A stretch of 64,000 nucleotides of DNA from Nocardia acidivorans NBRC 108247 (GCF_001625085.1 NZ_BDAW01000016.1:1-64000); one strand, 5' to 3'; positions 27,011 to 39,560 are shown, numbered from the stretch's first letter. Translations and numbers: made by a program. The notes: a model not told the origin generated them from the letters alone.

Positions 27011-27038
27011 TGATGTGCCGTTATTTAACGGTACATCA
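27011..27038. promoter_or_regulatory. 28-bp palindrome TGATGTGCCGT-N6-ACGGTACATCA before gdh
   Basis: Arms of 11 bp match at 10 positions around the spacer TATTTA. It lies 52 bp before the gdh start. Related sites precede the permease, the SPFH gene, two secreted proteins and eccA. The form suits a dimeric repressor (TetR-like size) that would cover the promoter, but the regulator is unknown. Confidence 0.7.
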
Positions 27039-27090
27039 AACAGGTGCTGTGACCGCAGGGTACGGCTCGAATCTCGGGAAGGTGCGGACG

Positions 27091-30000
27091 ATGGTGGCAA
27101 CCACGCTGCGGATGCTTTCGTGGCAGAAGCTCCGCGAAGATCCAGCGGACCTCGAGGCGGTCTACTTCCGTTGGATACGCCCCGACGCGACGATCGCCAT
27201 GGTGAGCGATCGCGCCGGGCAGATCCTGCGCCGGCACCTGGAACTGGCCGAAGCGCGTCGCCCGGGCACGGCGGTCACCCGCGTCTACCGGCCCGGCGAC
27301 GAGAGCGAACTCGGCCCGGCCATTCAGATCGTCAATGACGATATGCCGTTGCTGGTCGACTCGCTGTCCTGCCTGCTGCGCCGCTTCGGCGCCGCGGTCA
27401 GCGAGGTCATCCACCCGGTCTTCGATGTGCTGCGGGACAACCAGGGTCGCCTGCGCGGGGTCGCCCCCGGCACCGGCGCGCCCCGCGAGGCGGGCCGCCA
27501 CACCATCGCCGAATCCTGGATTCACGTGCAGCTCGGTCCCCAGACCGACGCCACGCTGCTCGACCGCATCGAACACGCGCTGCCCGATCTGCTCGCCGCC
27601 ATTCGGGGCGTGGCCCGCGATACCGCCGCCATGACGACCACGCTGTTCAGCGTGGCCGCGGCGCTCGAGGGCGCCGCGACCCGCGAGCACGATGGCGAGA
27701 TCGCCGATTACGCGCGGCTGCTGCGCTGGCTCGGCGACGGCCACTTCACCCTGCTGGGCTATGGATATCACAGCGCCACAGCCGATTCCGAGACGAGCGG
27801 GCCGACCGGAAGTCCCGAACTGCTGCGCCGGGCCGGGCTCGGCATTCTGCACGATCGGATCGCCTCGGACCTGGACATTCCCACCGTCCCGGCCGGTCCG
27901 CCGGTACTGCGCCTGTCCAGCGGCTCCCTGGACGGTGTGCTGCCGGGATCTCCGGACGGCTACATCATCAGCGTCGCCGATCCGGGGACGGCCGCACCCG
28001 GTCAGCCGCTGCCGATGCCCGGAACACACGTATTCATCGGAACCTTCACCGTCACCGGCCAGCACGAGAACATCCTGGACATCCCGGTGATCTCGCGGCG
28101 CGTGCACCAGGTGATGGAGTGGGCCGGCCTGCGCTTGAACTCGTTCTCCGGCCAGGAGTTGCTCGAGCTGCTGCAGACCTTCCCGCGCGCGGAATTGTTC
28201 GCCACCGACACCCGCCGCCTGTTCGAAACCGTCTCCGCCGTCATGGATTTGGGTCTGCGCCGACAGGTGCGGCTATTCCTGCGGCCCGAGCCCCGCGGCG
28301 GCGCGGTGTACTGCCTGGTCTATCTGCCGCGGGACCGCTATTCGACCGAGGTCCGGCTGCGCATGCGCGAGGTGCTGCGCGCGGAGTTCGACGGTGAACA
28401 GGTCGACTACTCCGCGCGCGCGACCGAATCCGAGCTCGCCGTCGTCTATTTCACCGTGCACCGGCCCATCGGAGCCCCCGCCGCCGACGTCTCGGAGGAG
28501 AGCCGCGCGCGTATTCAGGAACTGCTGTTCGCCACCACCCGCTCCTGGTCCGATCTGCTCGTCGCCGAGGCTGCTCGCGGATCGGAGGTGCCACCGGAGG
28601 TCGCCGCCGACTACGCGGCCGCCCTACCGGCCACCTATCGGCAGGAGTTCGCGCCCGCGCGCGGGCTCGCCGATCTGCGCCGCCTGCGCCCCCTGGCCGA
28701 GGGCGGTATCGACACCCAGCTGTGCCGGCGGCCCGGCGCGCGGGCGGGGGAGTGGCGATTCACCCTGTACGTGCACGGTGCGGAGGTCTCGCTGAGCCGG
28801 GTGCTGCCCATATTGCACAGCCTGGGTGTCGAGGTCGTGGACGAACACCCCTACCCGCTGCTGCTCGCGGATGGTTCGCGGCGCTGGATCTACGATTTCG
28901 GCCTGCGCGTGCCGACCGGGATCGATCAGCCGGATCAGCTGCCGGACAATGATATTCACGGACGATTCGCCGATGCGGTGACCGCCATGTGGTTCGGCGG
29001 GGTGGAGGTCGACGGACTCAACGAGCTGGTATTGCGCGCGGGGCTGGACTGGCGGCAGATCGCGATCCTGCGCGCCTACGCCCGCTATCTGCAACAGGCG
29101 GGCTTCGCGTACTCCTTCGGCAATATCACCCGGGTGCTGCAGAGCCATCCGGATATCGCCCGCTCCTGCGTCGAATTGTTCGAGGCCCGTTTCGATCCCG
29201 ACGGTGCGAGCGAACTCGCGGCCCTGCGGGCGTTCACCCTCGATGAGCAATTGCGCGCCGCCATCGACGCCGTGGTCAGCCTGGACACCGACCGGATTCT
29301 GCGGGCACTGCTCGATATGATCGGCGCGACGCTACGGACCAGCTACTTCCGCACCGACCGGATCGGCGGCGACCGGGACTACCTGTCGTTCAAGTTCGAT
29401 CCCCGCCGCATCCCCGTATTGCCCGAGCCGCGACCGCAATTCGAGATCTTCGTCTACTCGCCCCGGGTCGAGGGCGTGCACCTGCGTTTCGGTGCGGTGG
29501 CGCGCGGCGGATTGCGCTGGTCGGACCGCCTCGGCGACTTCCGCACCGAAATCCTGGGCCTGGCCAAGACGCAGGCGGTCAAGAACGCGGTCATCGTCCC
29601 GGTCGGCGCCAAGGGCGGATTCGTGGTGAAACGCCCGCCCGCCGCCACCGGCGACCCGACCGCCGACCGTCAGGCGCTGCAGAGCGAGGGAATCGCCTGC
29701 TACCGCACTTTCATCTCGGGCTTGCTGGATCTGACCGACAATATCGACCGCGGCACCGGGCGGACCGTGCCCCCGCCCCGGGTGGTGCGCCGCGACGACG
29801 ATGACACCTATCTGGTGGTCGCCGCCGACAAGGGCACCGCGACCTTCTCCGATATCGCCAACGAGGTCGCCCAGCGCTACGACTTCTGGCTGGGTGACGC
29901 GTTCGCCTCGGGCGGGTCGGTGGGCTATGACCACAAGGCCATGGGCATTACCGCCCGCGGCGCCTGGGAATCGGTGCAGCGGCACTTCGCCGAAATGAAT

Positions 30001-31953
30001 ATCGACACCCGGACAACGGATTTCACCGTCGTCGGCATCGGCGATATGAGCGGTGACGTGTTCGGCAACGGTATGCTGCTCTCCCGCCATATCCGCCTGA
30101 TCGCCGCCTTCGACCATCGGCATATCTTCCTGGACCCGAATCCGGATGCCGAGAGTTCCTTCCGCGAGCGGGAGCGGCTGTTCGCGCTGCCGCGCTCGTC
30201 CTGGGCCGATTACGATCGCTCGCTGATCAGCGCGGGCGGCGGGGTCTACGACCGGGCGGTCAAGGCGATTCCGATCACCGCCGCCGTACGCGCGGCGCTC
30301 GCCCTGGATCCTGGAGTAGCGATGCTGTCCCCGCTGGAACTGATCCGCGCCATCGTCAAGGCCCCGGCGCAACTGCTCTGGAACGGCGGGATCGGCACCT
30401 ACATCAAGGCCGCCGCCGAGACCAATGCCGAGGTGGGCGACAAATCCAATGACGCGGTGCGGGTGAACGCGAATGAGTTGCGCGTCAAGGTGATCGGTGA
30501 GGGCGGCAACCTCGGCATCACCGCATTGGGGCGGATCGAATTCAGCAATGCCGGTGGCAAGTGCAATACCGACGCCGTCGACAATTCGGCGGGCGTGGAC
30601 TGCTCGGACCACGAGGTCAATATCAAGGTGCTGCTCGACAGCGTGGTCGCCGCGGGCGAATTGTCGCTGACCGAACGCAATCTGCTGCTGGCCTCGATGA
30701 CCGAGGAGGTCGCCGAACTCGTACTGCGCGACAATATCTCGCAGAACTTCCGGCTCGGCATCTCGCGCGCGCACGCCCCGCAAATGGCCGCGGTGCACCG
30801 GCGCCTGCTCACCCGGCTCGAGTCCGAGGGGCTCGATCGTGCGCTAGAGACGCTGCCCTCGGATGCGGAGATGTTGCGGCGCATCGACGCGGGCCTCGGC
30901 CTGACCTCCCCGGAGTTGGCCAATCTGCTGGCGCACGTGAAACTCTCGCTCAAGCGCGAACTGCTGGCGGGCGGGCTGCCCGATCATCCCGCCTTCGCCG
31001 CGGCGCTGCCCGGCTACTTCCCGGAACCGCTGCGCGAACGGTTCGGCGTTGCCCTGCAACGGCATCCGCTGCGCCGGCAGATCATCGCCACCACGGTGGT
31101 CAATCGCGTGGTCGACTATGGCGGCACCACCTACGTCTTCCGGCTCGCCGAGGAGATGGGCGTCACCACCGAGGACGCGGTGCGCGCGTTCACCACGGTC
31201 GCGGAGATTTTCGATCTGCACGAACTGTGGCATCGGATCCGCACCACGCCCATGCCCACCGAGGTGCGCGATGAGCTCGAACTCGAGACCAAGCGCACCC
31301 TGGACCGCGCCTCGCGCTGGGTGCTGACCAACCGCCCGCAACCGATTGCCATCGGCGCCGATATCGCCCGCTACCGGCTGGGGGTGCGCGCGCTGAGTCC
31401 CATGGTGCCGGCCTGGCAGCAGGGGCGGATCGCCGAAACCCTGCTCACCCGTTCACGATCGGCGGTCGGCCGGGGCGCACCCCGCGATCTGGCCGAGCAG
31501 GTGTTCCTGCTGATCCACCGCTATCCGCTGCTCGATGTCATCGATATCGCCGAAGTCGCCGGTCGCGACGCCCGCGATGTGGTCTCCCTCTACTACGCCC
31601 TCGATCAGCATTTCGACATCCAGCGCCTGCTCGACGCGGTGGTGGGACTGGAACGCAGCGACCGCTGGCGCACCCTGGCCCGCCTGGCGGTCCGCGACGA
31701 TCTGTACGACTCGCTGCGCGCCCTCACCCTGGACGTGCTGACCACCGCCGCGACCGAGGACAGCACCGAGGACAAGATCGCCTACTGGGAATCGATCAAC
31801 CGCTCCCGCCTCGTCCGCGCCCGGGCCGCTCTCACCGAGATCTTCGCCACCGGCACCCTGGATATGGCCACCCTGTCGGTGGCCGCGCGTCAGGTGCGCG
31901 GGATGACCGGCGGCGCGGATTCGGTCCCCGCCACCCCGGCCGCTCTCGAGTGA
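27091..31953 (+). CDS. gdh: NAD-specific glutamate dehydrogenase (large, L_180 class)
   Basis: The protein is 1620 residues, the size of the L_180 class known from Streptomyces and mycobacteria. It oxidatively deaminates glutamate to 2-oxoglutarate with NAD. An N-terminal ACT-like regulatory half (about 1-700) precedes the catalytic core, where GAKGGFVVKRP carries the active-site Lys and VGIGDMSGDVFGNGMLLS the dinucleotide-binding turn. GNGGIGTYIKA and KVIGEGGNLG are also typical. I chose ATG 27091, with GGGAAGG 8 bases upstream; earlier in-frame codons would overlap the palindromic operator. In mycobacteria this enzyme is inhibited by GarA, whose state is set by PknG; a PknG-like kinase lies about 4 kb beyond the stop codon. 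A strong hairpin follows the stop. Confidence 0.95.
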   Translation: MVATTLRMLSWQKLREDPADLEAVYFRWIRPDATIAMVSDRAGQILRRHLELAEARRPGTAVTRVYRPGDESELGPAIQIVNDDMPLLVDSLSCLLRRFGAAVSEVIHPVFDVLRDNQGRLRGVAPGTGAPREAGRHTIAESWIHVQLGPQTDATLLDRIEHALPDLLAAIRGVARDTAAMTTTLFSVAAALEGAATREHDGEIADYARLLRWLGDGHFTLLGYGYHSATADSETSGPTGSPELLRRAGLGILHDRIASDLDIPTVPAGPPVLRLSSGSLDGVLPGSPDGYIISVADPGTAAPGQPLPMPGTHVFIGTFTVTGQHENILDIPVISRRVHQVMEWAGLRLNSFSGQELLELLQTFPRAELFATDTRRLFETVSAVMDLGLRRQVRLFLRPEPRGGAVYCLVYLPRDRYSTEVRLRMREVLRAEFDGEQVDYSARATESELAVVYFTVHRPIGAPAADVSEESRARIQELLFATTRSWSDLLVAEAARGSEVPPEVAADYAAALPATYRQEFAPARGLADLRRLRPLAEGGIDTQLCRRPGARAGEWRFTLYVHGAEVSLSRVLPILHSLGVEVVDEHPYPLLLADGSRRWIYDFGLRVPTGIDQPDQLPDNDIHGRFADAVTAMWFGGVEVDGLNELVLRAGLDWRQIAILRAYARYLQQAGFAYSFGNITRVLQSHPDIARSCVELFEARFDPDGASELAALRAFTLDEQLRAAIDAVVSLDTDRILRALLDMIGATLRTSYFRTDRIGGDRDYLSFKFDPRRIPVLPEPRPQFEIFVYSPRVEGVHLRFGAVARGGLRWSDRLGDFRTEILGLAKTQAVKNAVIVPVGAKGGFVVKRPPAATGDPTADRQALQSEGIACYRTFISGLLDLTDNIDRGTGRTVPPPRVVRRDDDDTYLVVAADKGTATFSDIANEVAQRYDFWLGDAFASGGSVGYDHKAMGITARGAWESVQRHFAEMNIDTRTTDFTVVGIGDMSGDVFGNGMLLSRHIRLIAAFDHRHIFLDPNPDAESSFRERERLFALPRSSWADYDRSLISAGGGVYDRAVKAIPITAAVRAALALDPGVAMLSPLELIRAIVKAPAQLLWNGGIGTYIKAAAETNAEVGDKSNDAVRVNANELRVKVIGEGGNLGITALGRIEFSNAGGKCNTDAVDNSAGVDCSDHEVNIKVLLDSVVAAGELSLTERNLLLASMTEEVAELVLRDNISQNFRLGISRAHAPQMAAVHRRLLTRLESEGLDRALETLPSDAEMLRRIDAGLGLTSPELANLLAHVKLSLKRELLAGGLPDHPAFAAALPGYFPEPLRERFGVALQRHPLRRQIIATTVVNRVVDYGGTTYVFRLAEEMGVTTEDAVRAFTTVAEIFDLHELWHRIRTTPMPTEVRDELELETKRTLDRASRWVLTNRPQPIAIGADIARYRLGVRALSPMVPAWQQGRIAETLLTRSRSAVGRGAPRDLAEQVFLLIHRYPLLDVIDIAEVAGRDARDVVSLYYALDQHFDIQRLLDAVVGLERSDRWRTLARLAVRDDLYDSLRALTLDVLTTAATEDSTEDKIAYWESINRSRLVRARAALTEIFATGTLDMATLSVAARQVRGMTGGADSVPATPAALE

Positions 31954-31983
31954 TGCGCCTCGACGATTTCAGGAGCTGAGACG

Positions 31984-32021
31984 GTCCCGGTTCGCCGCCC
32001 GAAGGGAAGGCGAACCGGGAC
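31984..32021 (+). terminator. Terminator hairpin after gdh
   Basis: Perfect 13-bp arms (GTCCCGGTTCGCC and its complement) flank a 12-base loop, 30 bp after the gdh stop. It stands between the converging gdh and protease genes. A weaker repeat GGGGCC/GGCCCC at about 32056-32080 may end the protease transcript from the other side. Confidence 0.75.
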
Positions 32022-32092
32022 ACCTTGTGCGCCCTGGGTTTACCAGGGCAATGTGGGCGGGGCCGCCGTGATCGATTGGCCCCGTGCGGGTT

Positions 32093-32854
32093 TCAGCAGC
32101 GGTTCGCGGTGAAGCCGAGCGGCGCCAGGTCGCCCGCTCCGCCCGCCGAGGCGCGTGCCAACAGCGCCTCGGCGGCGGTGCCGAACGGCGAACTGTACTC
32201 CACATCGGGGGTGCAGCCGCCCTGCTCGGGGCCGCCGATGACCCCGACCAACCGGCCGTTCTGGACCCACGGCCCGCCGCTGGTCCCTTCGCCGAAGCCG
32301 TCGCAGTGGATCGCGGAACCGCCCGCGGCGATCTCCAGGGGCGCGGTGCAGGTGAGCGGCCGTCCGCGGCTGCCCAGCGGGTAGCCGCTGACGGTGACCG
32401 GCGCGCCCGCCCGCGGTGTGGCGAGCGGCAATCCGGGGACCACCTCCTCGATCTGCCTACCGTCGCGCGGCGCGACTCGCAGCAGCGCGAGGTCATGTCC
32501 GGGATCGAAGGACTCCCGCCACGCCGGATCGATGTACACCGCCGTCACGGTCCACACGCCCTCGGGGAGTTCGGCGTCGTGCAGCAGCGGTGCGAATTCG
32601 ATGAGGGCGCCGGGCCCGAGCACGCAGTGCGCGGCGGTCGCCAACAGGTCGTGCCCGGGTGATGCGAGCACACTCGCCGAGCAGAAATGCGGGCCGCCCA
32701 GGCGGGCCGCCACACCGGCGGCATCGGGGTAGAACAGGGCACCGGCCGAGGGCACGGTCTCGACCTCGTACGCCGCCGGTATCTCCGCCCGCGCCGCGTA
32801 CGGCGCGGCCGAGCCGAGTAGCACCCCACACACCAGAGCCGTTATCCGTCGCAC
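32093..32854 (-). CDS. Secreted trypsin-like serine protease
   Basis: The 253-residue protein has a signal peptide (about 1-22, ending AARA). The chymotrypsin-fold triad is visible: His in LATAAHC, Asp in GHDLALLRV and Ser in GEGTSGGPW. Three or four Cys suggest disulfides (CSAS/AAHC and CTAP/HCDG). The natural substrate is unknown. The start is GTG with a weak ribosome site. It lies 27 bp downstream of the SPFH/zinc-ribbon gene on the same strand and is probably co-transcribed. Confidence 0.88.
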   Translation of the reverse strand: MRRITALVCGVLLGSAAPYAARAEIPAAYEVETVPSAGALFYPDAAGVAARLGGPHFCSASVLASPGHDLLATAAHCVLGPGALIEFAPLLHDAELPEGVWTVTAVYIDPAWRESFDPGHDLALLRVAPRDGRQIEEVVPGLPLATPRAGAPVTVSGYPLGSRGRPLTCTAPLEIAAGGSAIHCDGFGEGTSGGPWVQNGRLVGVIGGPEQGGCTPDVEYSSPFGTAAEALLARASAGGAGDLAPLGFTANRC

Positions 32855-32881
32855 CCGAGGACAGTAGCGAAGTCGGCCCGA

Positions 32882-33901
32882 TCATTGCCGGATCGTGCCG
32901 CAATTACCGCAGAACTTCGCCGAATCGCGCAGTTCGGTGGCGCAGCTCCGGCAGGCCGGGCGTGGGGCGAGCTCGGTGCCGCAGTCACCGCAGAAGCGCG
33001 CGCCGGGGGAGCGGACGCTGTGGCAGGACGGGCACACCGGCGATATGGCGGGCAGCGGCGGGGCGATGGTCTGCTGCTGCAAAGTGTTCAATCCCAGTGC
33101 CGCGCCGAGGAATCCGATATCCCCGCCGCCGCGGGCCATACCCTGTCCGGCCCCGATGGCCATCTCGCCCGCCGCGTACCGGCCGAAGTCACCGGTCATG
33201 CGGACGTAGGTGCGGTCCTTGGCGAGTCGTTTGAGCCGCTCGGCGTCCTCCGAGGCGAGGGTGATGTCGAAGTTGCCCATGCGCGGCACCCGAAGACCGT
33301 ACTCGTACAGCAGGATATTGGTCTCGCGCAGCACCGTGCTCTCGATCTGGGTGAGCTGTCCGGACAGTCCGAGCACAGGCCATTCGCCGCGTGAAATACC
33401 CTGCGCGACAGCTATTTTCATACACTTGAGCAGTAGGGTGGCGCACCAGCGCGAGGCCGCGTCCGGATCGGCCGGGTCGACCGTGCCGATCAGGCCGGTG
33501 ATCAGTTCGCCGGGATCCCGTACCGAGAGCGCGAATTCGCCGAAGGCCCGCAGGGTCACCACCTGTTCGCTGACCGGATCCGCGATATCGGTGAGCCGAC
33601 CGCCGAACTTGATGCCGGGCAGTTCGCGCGCGGAGACGAAATACAGTTCGGCGCGGTAGAAGTTGCCGCCGGTCAGGGTGTCCACCAGGGCGCCCAATAC
33701 GGGCAGCTCATCGGCGTCGATTCGGTGCCGGCCGGGGCCCAGCGCCGCGATGATCTTGCCGGATCGTACGAACAGGGCGATCTCGTCGGCATTGACCAGG
33801 GCGCGGCTGTAGCGGCGGATATTCAGATCCGGCCATTTGTAGACGAGCTGATGCTTGCGATCCTCGGGGACCGCGATGAATTCGCGCTCGAACCATGCCA
33901 T
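32882..33901 (-). CDS. SPFH-domain protein with double zinc ribbon (YdjI-like)
   Basis: The protein is 339 residues. The first 230 form an SPFH/band-7-like domain starting MAWFEREFIAVPEDRK with RSGKIIAALGPGRHRID. A Gly/Met-rich linker follows, then two zinc ribbons at the C-terminus (CPSC...CGDCG and CRSC...CGNCG). This matches the YdjI/virion-core-protein-like family that forms membrane-associated scaffolds. GGGAGG five bases before the ATG supports the start. The promoter region carries a copy of the GTGCCG palindrome 29 bp upstream. It likely heads an operon with the secreted protease. Confidence 0.85.
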   Translation of the reverse strand: MAWFEREFIAVPEDRKHQLVYKWPDLNIRRYSRALVNADEIALFVRSGKIIAALGPGRHRIDADELPVLGALVDTLTGGNFYRAELYFVSARELPGIKFGGRLTDIADPVSEQVVTLRAFGEFALSVRDPGELITGLIGTVDPADPDAASRWCATLLLKCMKIAVAQGISRGEWPVLGLSGQLTQIESTVLRETNILLYEYGLRVPRMGNFDITLASEDAERLKRLAKDRTYVRMTGDFGRYAAGEMAIGAGQGMARGGGDIGFLGAALGLNTLQQQTIAPPLPAISPVCPSCHSVRSPGARFCGDCGTELAPRPACRSCATELRDSAKFCGNCGTIRQ

Positions 33902-33930
33902 GCGGGCCTCCCTGACTGTTCCACTTCTAC

Positions 33931-34067
33931 TGATGTATCGATGTACAGCGGCACGATAGTTCTGTCAAACAAGGGCGTATTCCCAGAATTGGGACTCTGA
34001 GCAGCGGATTTGATGTCATATCAAGCCGGTACTCCTATTGAATGCGCCGTTATATGACGGTACATTA
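33931..34067. promoter_or_regulatory. Divergent control region with two GTGCCG palindromes and one TTCCC site
   Basis: The 204-bp gap between the SPFH gene and the permease holds three elements. On the minus-strand side, 33931-33958 reads TGATGTATCGA-N6-GCGGCACGATA. On the plus-strand side, 34040-34067 reads GAATGCGCCGT-N6-ACGGTACATTA, 38 bp before the permease start. Between them, 33980-33995 reads TTCCC-AGAATT-GGGAC (one mismatch). This is the only place where both palindrome families flank each other closely. Confidence 0.6.
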
Positions 34068-34105
34068 AGTATCGATATGACCCGGATCACCTGAAAGGTC
34101 TCCAC

Positions 34106-35638
34106 ATGACTACCGTTCACCCGCCCGACGCGCCCGCGGACGCCTTGGCCGACGAGGACGCGGGCTATCACAAGTCGTTGCGGCCGCGGCAATTGCAGAT
34201 GATCGCGATCGGCGGAGCCATCGGCACCGGCCTGTTCCTGGGTGCGGGCGGGCGACTGGCCAGCGCCGGCCCCGGGTTGTTCCTGCTCTACGGGATCTGC
34301 GGCGTCTTCGTCTTCTTCGTCCTGCGCGCGCTGGGTGAACTGGTGCTGCACCGCCCCTCCTCGGGCTCGTTCGTCTCCTACGCGCGCGAGTTCTACGGGG
34401 AGAAGCTGGCCTTCGCGGTCGGGTGGATGTACTTCTTCCACTGGTGCATGACCGGCATCGTCGATATCACCGCCGTGGCCACCTACATCCACTATTGGGG
34501 TGCGCTGCAGGTGATTCCGCAGTGGCTGATCGCGCTCATCGCACTCGCCATCGTGGTGAGCATCAACCTGATCTCGGTCAAGTGGTTCGGTGAACTGGAG
34601 TTCTGGGCGGCCCTGGTCAAGGTCGTGGCGCTGGTGCTGTTCCTGGTGATCGGCTCGATCTTCCTGGCGGGGCGCTTCAAGGTCGACGGTCAGTCCACCG
34701 GTTTCAGTGTCATCGCCGACCACGGCGGTCTCTTCCCGGTCGGCATGGCGCCACTGGTTTTGGTCACCACCGGCGTCGTATTCGCTTATGCCGCTGTCGA
34801 ATTGGTGGGAACCGCGGCCGGTGAGGCGGAGAACCCGGAGAAGATCATGCCCCGGGCCATCAACTCGGTGATCGCCCGCATCGCGCTGTTCTACGTCGGC
34901 TCCCTGGTGCTGCTGGGCCTGCTGCTGCCGTATACCGCCTATCACGCCGGGGTCAGCCCGTTCGTCACCTTCTTCGCGAAACTCGGTGTGCCCGCGGCCG
35001 GTTCGATCATGAACCTGGTGGTGCTGACCGCCGCGTTCTCCAGCCTCAATGCCGGCCTGTACTCCACCGGCCGCATTCTGCGCTCGATGTCGATGAACGG
35101 CAGCGCCCCTGCGGTCGCGGCCCGGATGTCCCGCACGGGTGTGCCGTACGTGGGCATCCTGGCCACCGGCGCCATCGCCCTGATCGGTGTGGTGCTCAAT
35201 GCGCTGGTGCCGGACAAGGCTTTCGAGATCGTGCTGAACATGTCGGCACTGGGCACCATCGCCTCGTGGACCGCGATCATCCTGTGCCAGTTGGCGCTGT
35301 GGCGGCAATGGAAGGCCGGGCAGGCCGAACGGCCTTCGTTCCGATTGATGGGCGCGCCCTACACCAGTATCGCGACGCTGATCTTCCTGGCCGGGGTGGT
35401 CGCGCTGATGGCATTCGGTGATGACGAGGTGCAGCGCGGCGCGGTGCTCGGCACCGTGCTGGTGATGGCGCCGGTGCTGGTCGGCGGCTGGTTCCTGGTG
35501 CGCAAGCGGGTGCAGCGCGTGGCCGCGGCTCGCCAGGGCTTCACCGGCCAGTATCCGGTCCTCGCGGAGCGCCGCCCGCGCCTGCAGGACGCGCCCGCCG
35601 AACTGGTGGCGGCAGAGCGGAAGGATGACCAGCTGTAG
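34106..35638 (+). CDS. Amino-acid permease, AnsP (L-asparagine) type
   Basis: The 510-residue protein has 12 hydrophobic segments of the APC superfamily. [37 protein letters not shown] is the family entry sequence; the later motifs [23 protein letters not shown] and [10 protein letters not shown] match mycobacterial asparagine permeases (AnsP1/AnsP2) best. It imports an amino acid with protons; asparagine is the likely but unproven substrate. AAAGG precedes the ATG. A GTGCCG palindrome lies 38 bp upstream, the same element as at gdh, so uptake and glutamate catabolism may be controlled together. Confidence 0.88.
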   Translation: MTTVHPPDAPADALADEDAGYHKSLRPRQLQMIAIGGAIGTGLFLGAGGRLASAGPGLFLLYGICGVFVFFVLRALGELVLHRPSSGSFVSYAREFYGEKLAFAVGWMYFFHWCMTGIVDITAVATYIHYWGALQVIPQWLIALIALAIVVSINLISVKWFGELEFWAALVKVVALVLFLVIGSIFLAGRFKVDGQSTGFSVIADHGGLFPVGMAPLVLVTTGVVFAYAAVELVGTAAGEAENPEKIMPRAINSVIARIALFYVGSLVLLGLLLPYTAYHAGVSPFVTFFAKLGVPAAGSIMNLVVLTAAFSSLNAGLYSTGRILRSMSMNGSAPAVAARMSRTGVPYVGILATGAIALIGVVLNALVPDKAFEIVLNMSALGTIASWTAIILCQLALWRQWKAGQAERPSFRLMGAPYTSIATLIFLAGVVALMAFGDDEVQRGAVLGTVLVMAPVLVGGWFLVRKRVQRVAAARQGFTGQYPVLAERRPRLQDAPAELVAAERKDDQL

Positions 35639-38149
<2,511 letters not shown>

Positions 38150-38154
38150 CCGAA

Positions 38155-38508
38155 TCAGCGCAGGCGGGGGCGCAGGAGCAGGGCCAGCGGGATCGCCGCG
38201 AGCAGCAGCAGCCATACGGCATTGCCGAGCGTCACCCACAGCACGATCGCCAAGATCGTGATCGCGACGGTCCGGACCGCCCGCGCGGGTATCGGGCCGA
38301 CCTCGCCGCCGGGTACGAGTGCGGGGGAGGTGGGCAGATCGGCCAAGGTCTCGGCGAGTTGCCGCCGACTGTTCGCCGCCCAGACCGCGGTGCTGCGCTC
38401 GTCGAACTCCGGTGCCGTCAAGCGGCCGATACTGAAATGCCGGGACAGTTCGCCCAGTGCGCGCTCGCGTTCGTCGTCGCTCACCCGGCCGTACGGCGAT
38501 TCGCTCAT
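38155..38508 (-). CDS. DUF1707 small membrane protein
   Basis: The 117-residue protein starts MSESPYGRVSDDERERALGELSRHFSIGRL and has TAPEFDERSTAVWAA, the DUF1707 signature. One or two hydrophobic helices lie at the C-terminus (residues about 80-112). The function is unknown in any organism I recall. I placed the start at 38508, since the family begins there; the frame is open further upstream. It converges on the kinase with a 5-bp gap. A one-mismatch TTGCC-N6-GGGAA site lies 45 bp upstream. Confidence 0.85.
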   Translation of the reverse strand: MSESPYGRVSDDERERALGELSRHFSIGRLTAPEFDERSTAVWAANSRRQLAETLADLPTSPALVPGGEVGPIPARAVRTVAITILAIVLWVTLGNAVWLLLLAAIPLALLLRPRLR

Positions 38509-38552
38509 CGAGTCAGGATAGAACCGGTCGGAAAACCTCGGTGTTGCATGAG

Positions 38553-38568
38553 TTGCCAACGGCGGGAA
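38553..38568. promoter_or_regulatory. TTGCC-N6-GGGAA, one-mismatch palindrome
   Basis: The spacer is AACGGC. It lies between the divergent DUF1707 and MerR genes, 45 bp from the former. Nine of ten fixed positions match the TTCCC family. The rest of this 200-bp gap shows no gene. Confidence 0.4.
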
Positions 38569-38710
38569 GAGATTCCGTACCGGCGGGTCGCGTCGCGCCG
38601 AACCGGGTTCGCGACGGTGGATTCCGCGGCAGCCCGTCATTCGACGGCGCACCGATCGGCGCGACGCCGGGCAGAGGACCGGCACCGCCTCGATATGGTT
38701 TCCTTTAGGT

Positions 38711-39448
38711 ATGACAGGAGGGGCCGAATACACGATCGACGAGCTCGCGCGTGCTGCCGACAGCACCGTGCGCAGCGTCCGCGTGTATCACGAGAGGGGG
38801 GTTCTCCCGCCGCCGGAGGTGCGCGGGAGAACGGGCTATTACGGGGCGGAGCATCTCAATCGAGTCCGCACCATCAGCCGGCTGCTGGACCGTGGCATCA
38901 AACTCAATGGCATCAAGGAATTGCTGGCGGCCTTCGACCGCGGCGATGATCTGGGGGATCTGCTCGGCGTGCCCGAGAGCGAGCAGTCGTCCCGGGATAC
39001 ACGGTCGGGCCAGGCCACGGTCACCGCGACCGATCTGCAGAATCGCTTCACCGAGGTGCCGAACGGGCTCGCCCGGGTGGTGACCGCCGGGGTGTTCGAG
39101 CCCGTGGACGCGACGACCTATCGGGTCGCCGATGCCGATCTGGCGGGATTGCTGGACCGCCTCGAGGGTGCCGGGGTGTCGATCGCGGCCGCGCTACAGG
39201 AGGTCGAGCGGTTGAAGGCCGACTGCGACCGCATTTCCCGGCGCATGGTGGATCTGGTGCGCGAGCACGCCTGGGAGCCGTTCGCGCGGTCCGAGCGCGG
39301 TCCGGACGATCTCGCCGAGTTCACCGCGCGGGTCGACGTGCTCCGCTCGGCGCCCGGACATACGGCCGAGGATCTGCTGAACCGGCTCATCGATCGGCAT
39401 CTGGCGCAGGACGCCGAGATCGGCACTGTGCTGAATCCCGATTCCTGA
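38711..39448 (+). CDS. MerR-family transcriptional regulator
   Basis: The 245-residue protein has a MerR winged helix at residues 6-75: YTIDELARAADSTVRSVRVYHERGVLPPP, then GYYGAEHLNRVRTISRLLDRGIKLNGIKE. The C-terminal 150 residues are helical and contain no obvious metal-binding Cys, so it probably senses an organic ligand or pairs as a dimer. ATG 38711 lies next to a TTTAGGT stretch. It is a free-standing gene between DUF1707 and a secreted protein. Its operator is unknown. Confidence 0.85.
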   Translation: MTGGAEYTIDELARAADSTVRSVRVYHERGVLPPPEVRGRTGYYGAEHLNRVRTISRLLDRGIKLNGIKELLAAFDRGDDLGDLLGVPESEQSSRDTRSGQATVTATDLQNRFTEVPNGLARVVTAGVFEPVDATTYRVADADLAGLLDRLEGAGVSIAAALQEVERLKADCDRISRRMVDLVREHAWEPFARSERGPDDLAEFTARVDVLRSAPGHTAEDLLNRLIDRHLAQDAEIGTVLNPDS

Positions 39449-39505
39449 CGTGCGCTGATCGCGATTCCCGCCGAGTGTCGAATCCAGATACCGAGTGGGC
39501 TCCGC

Positions 39506-39560
39506 TTCCCATGCGTGGCTACATAGTCGACTTAATGCGCCGTTATTCATCGGTACATTA
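39506..39560 (+). promoter_or_regulatory. Both palindrome families before a small secreted protein
   Basis: TTCCC-ATGCGT-GGCTA (two mismatches) at 39506-39521 is followed by TAATGCGCCGT-N6-TCGGTACATTA at 39533-39560. The second is a clear member of the 28-bp palindrome family and ends 72 bp before the start codon. Confidence 0.55.

Noticed and set aside
27011..27038. GlnR-type nitrogen box before gdh
   Set aside because: The AC-n9-AC spacing of GlnR sites as I recall it does not fit; the sequence is a single 28-bp inverted repeat instead.
27010..27090. Longer N-terminus of glutamate dehydrogenase
   Set aside because: It would start inside the 28-bp palindrome; ATG 27091 has a proper ribosome site and family length.
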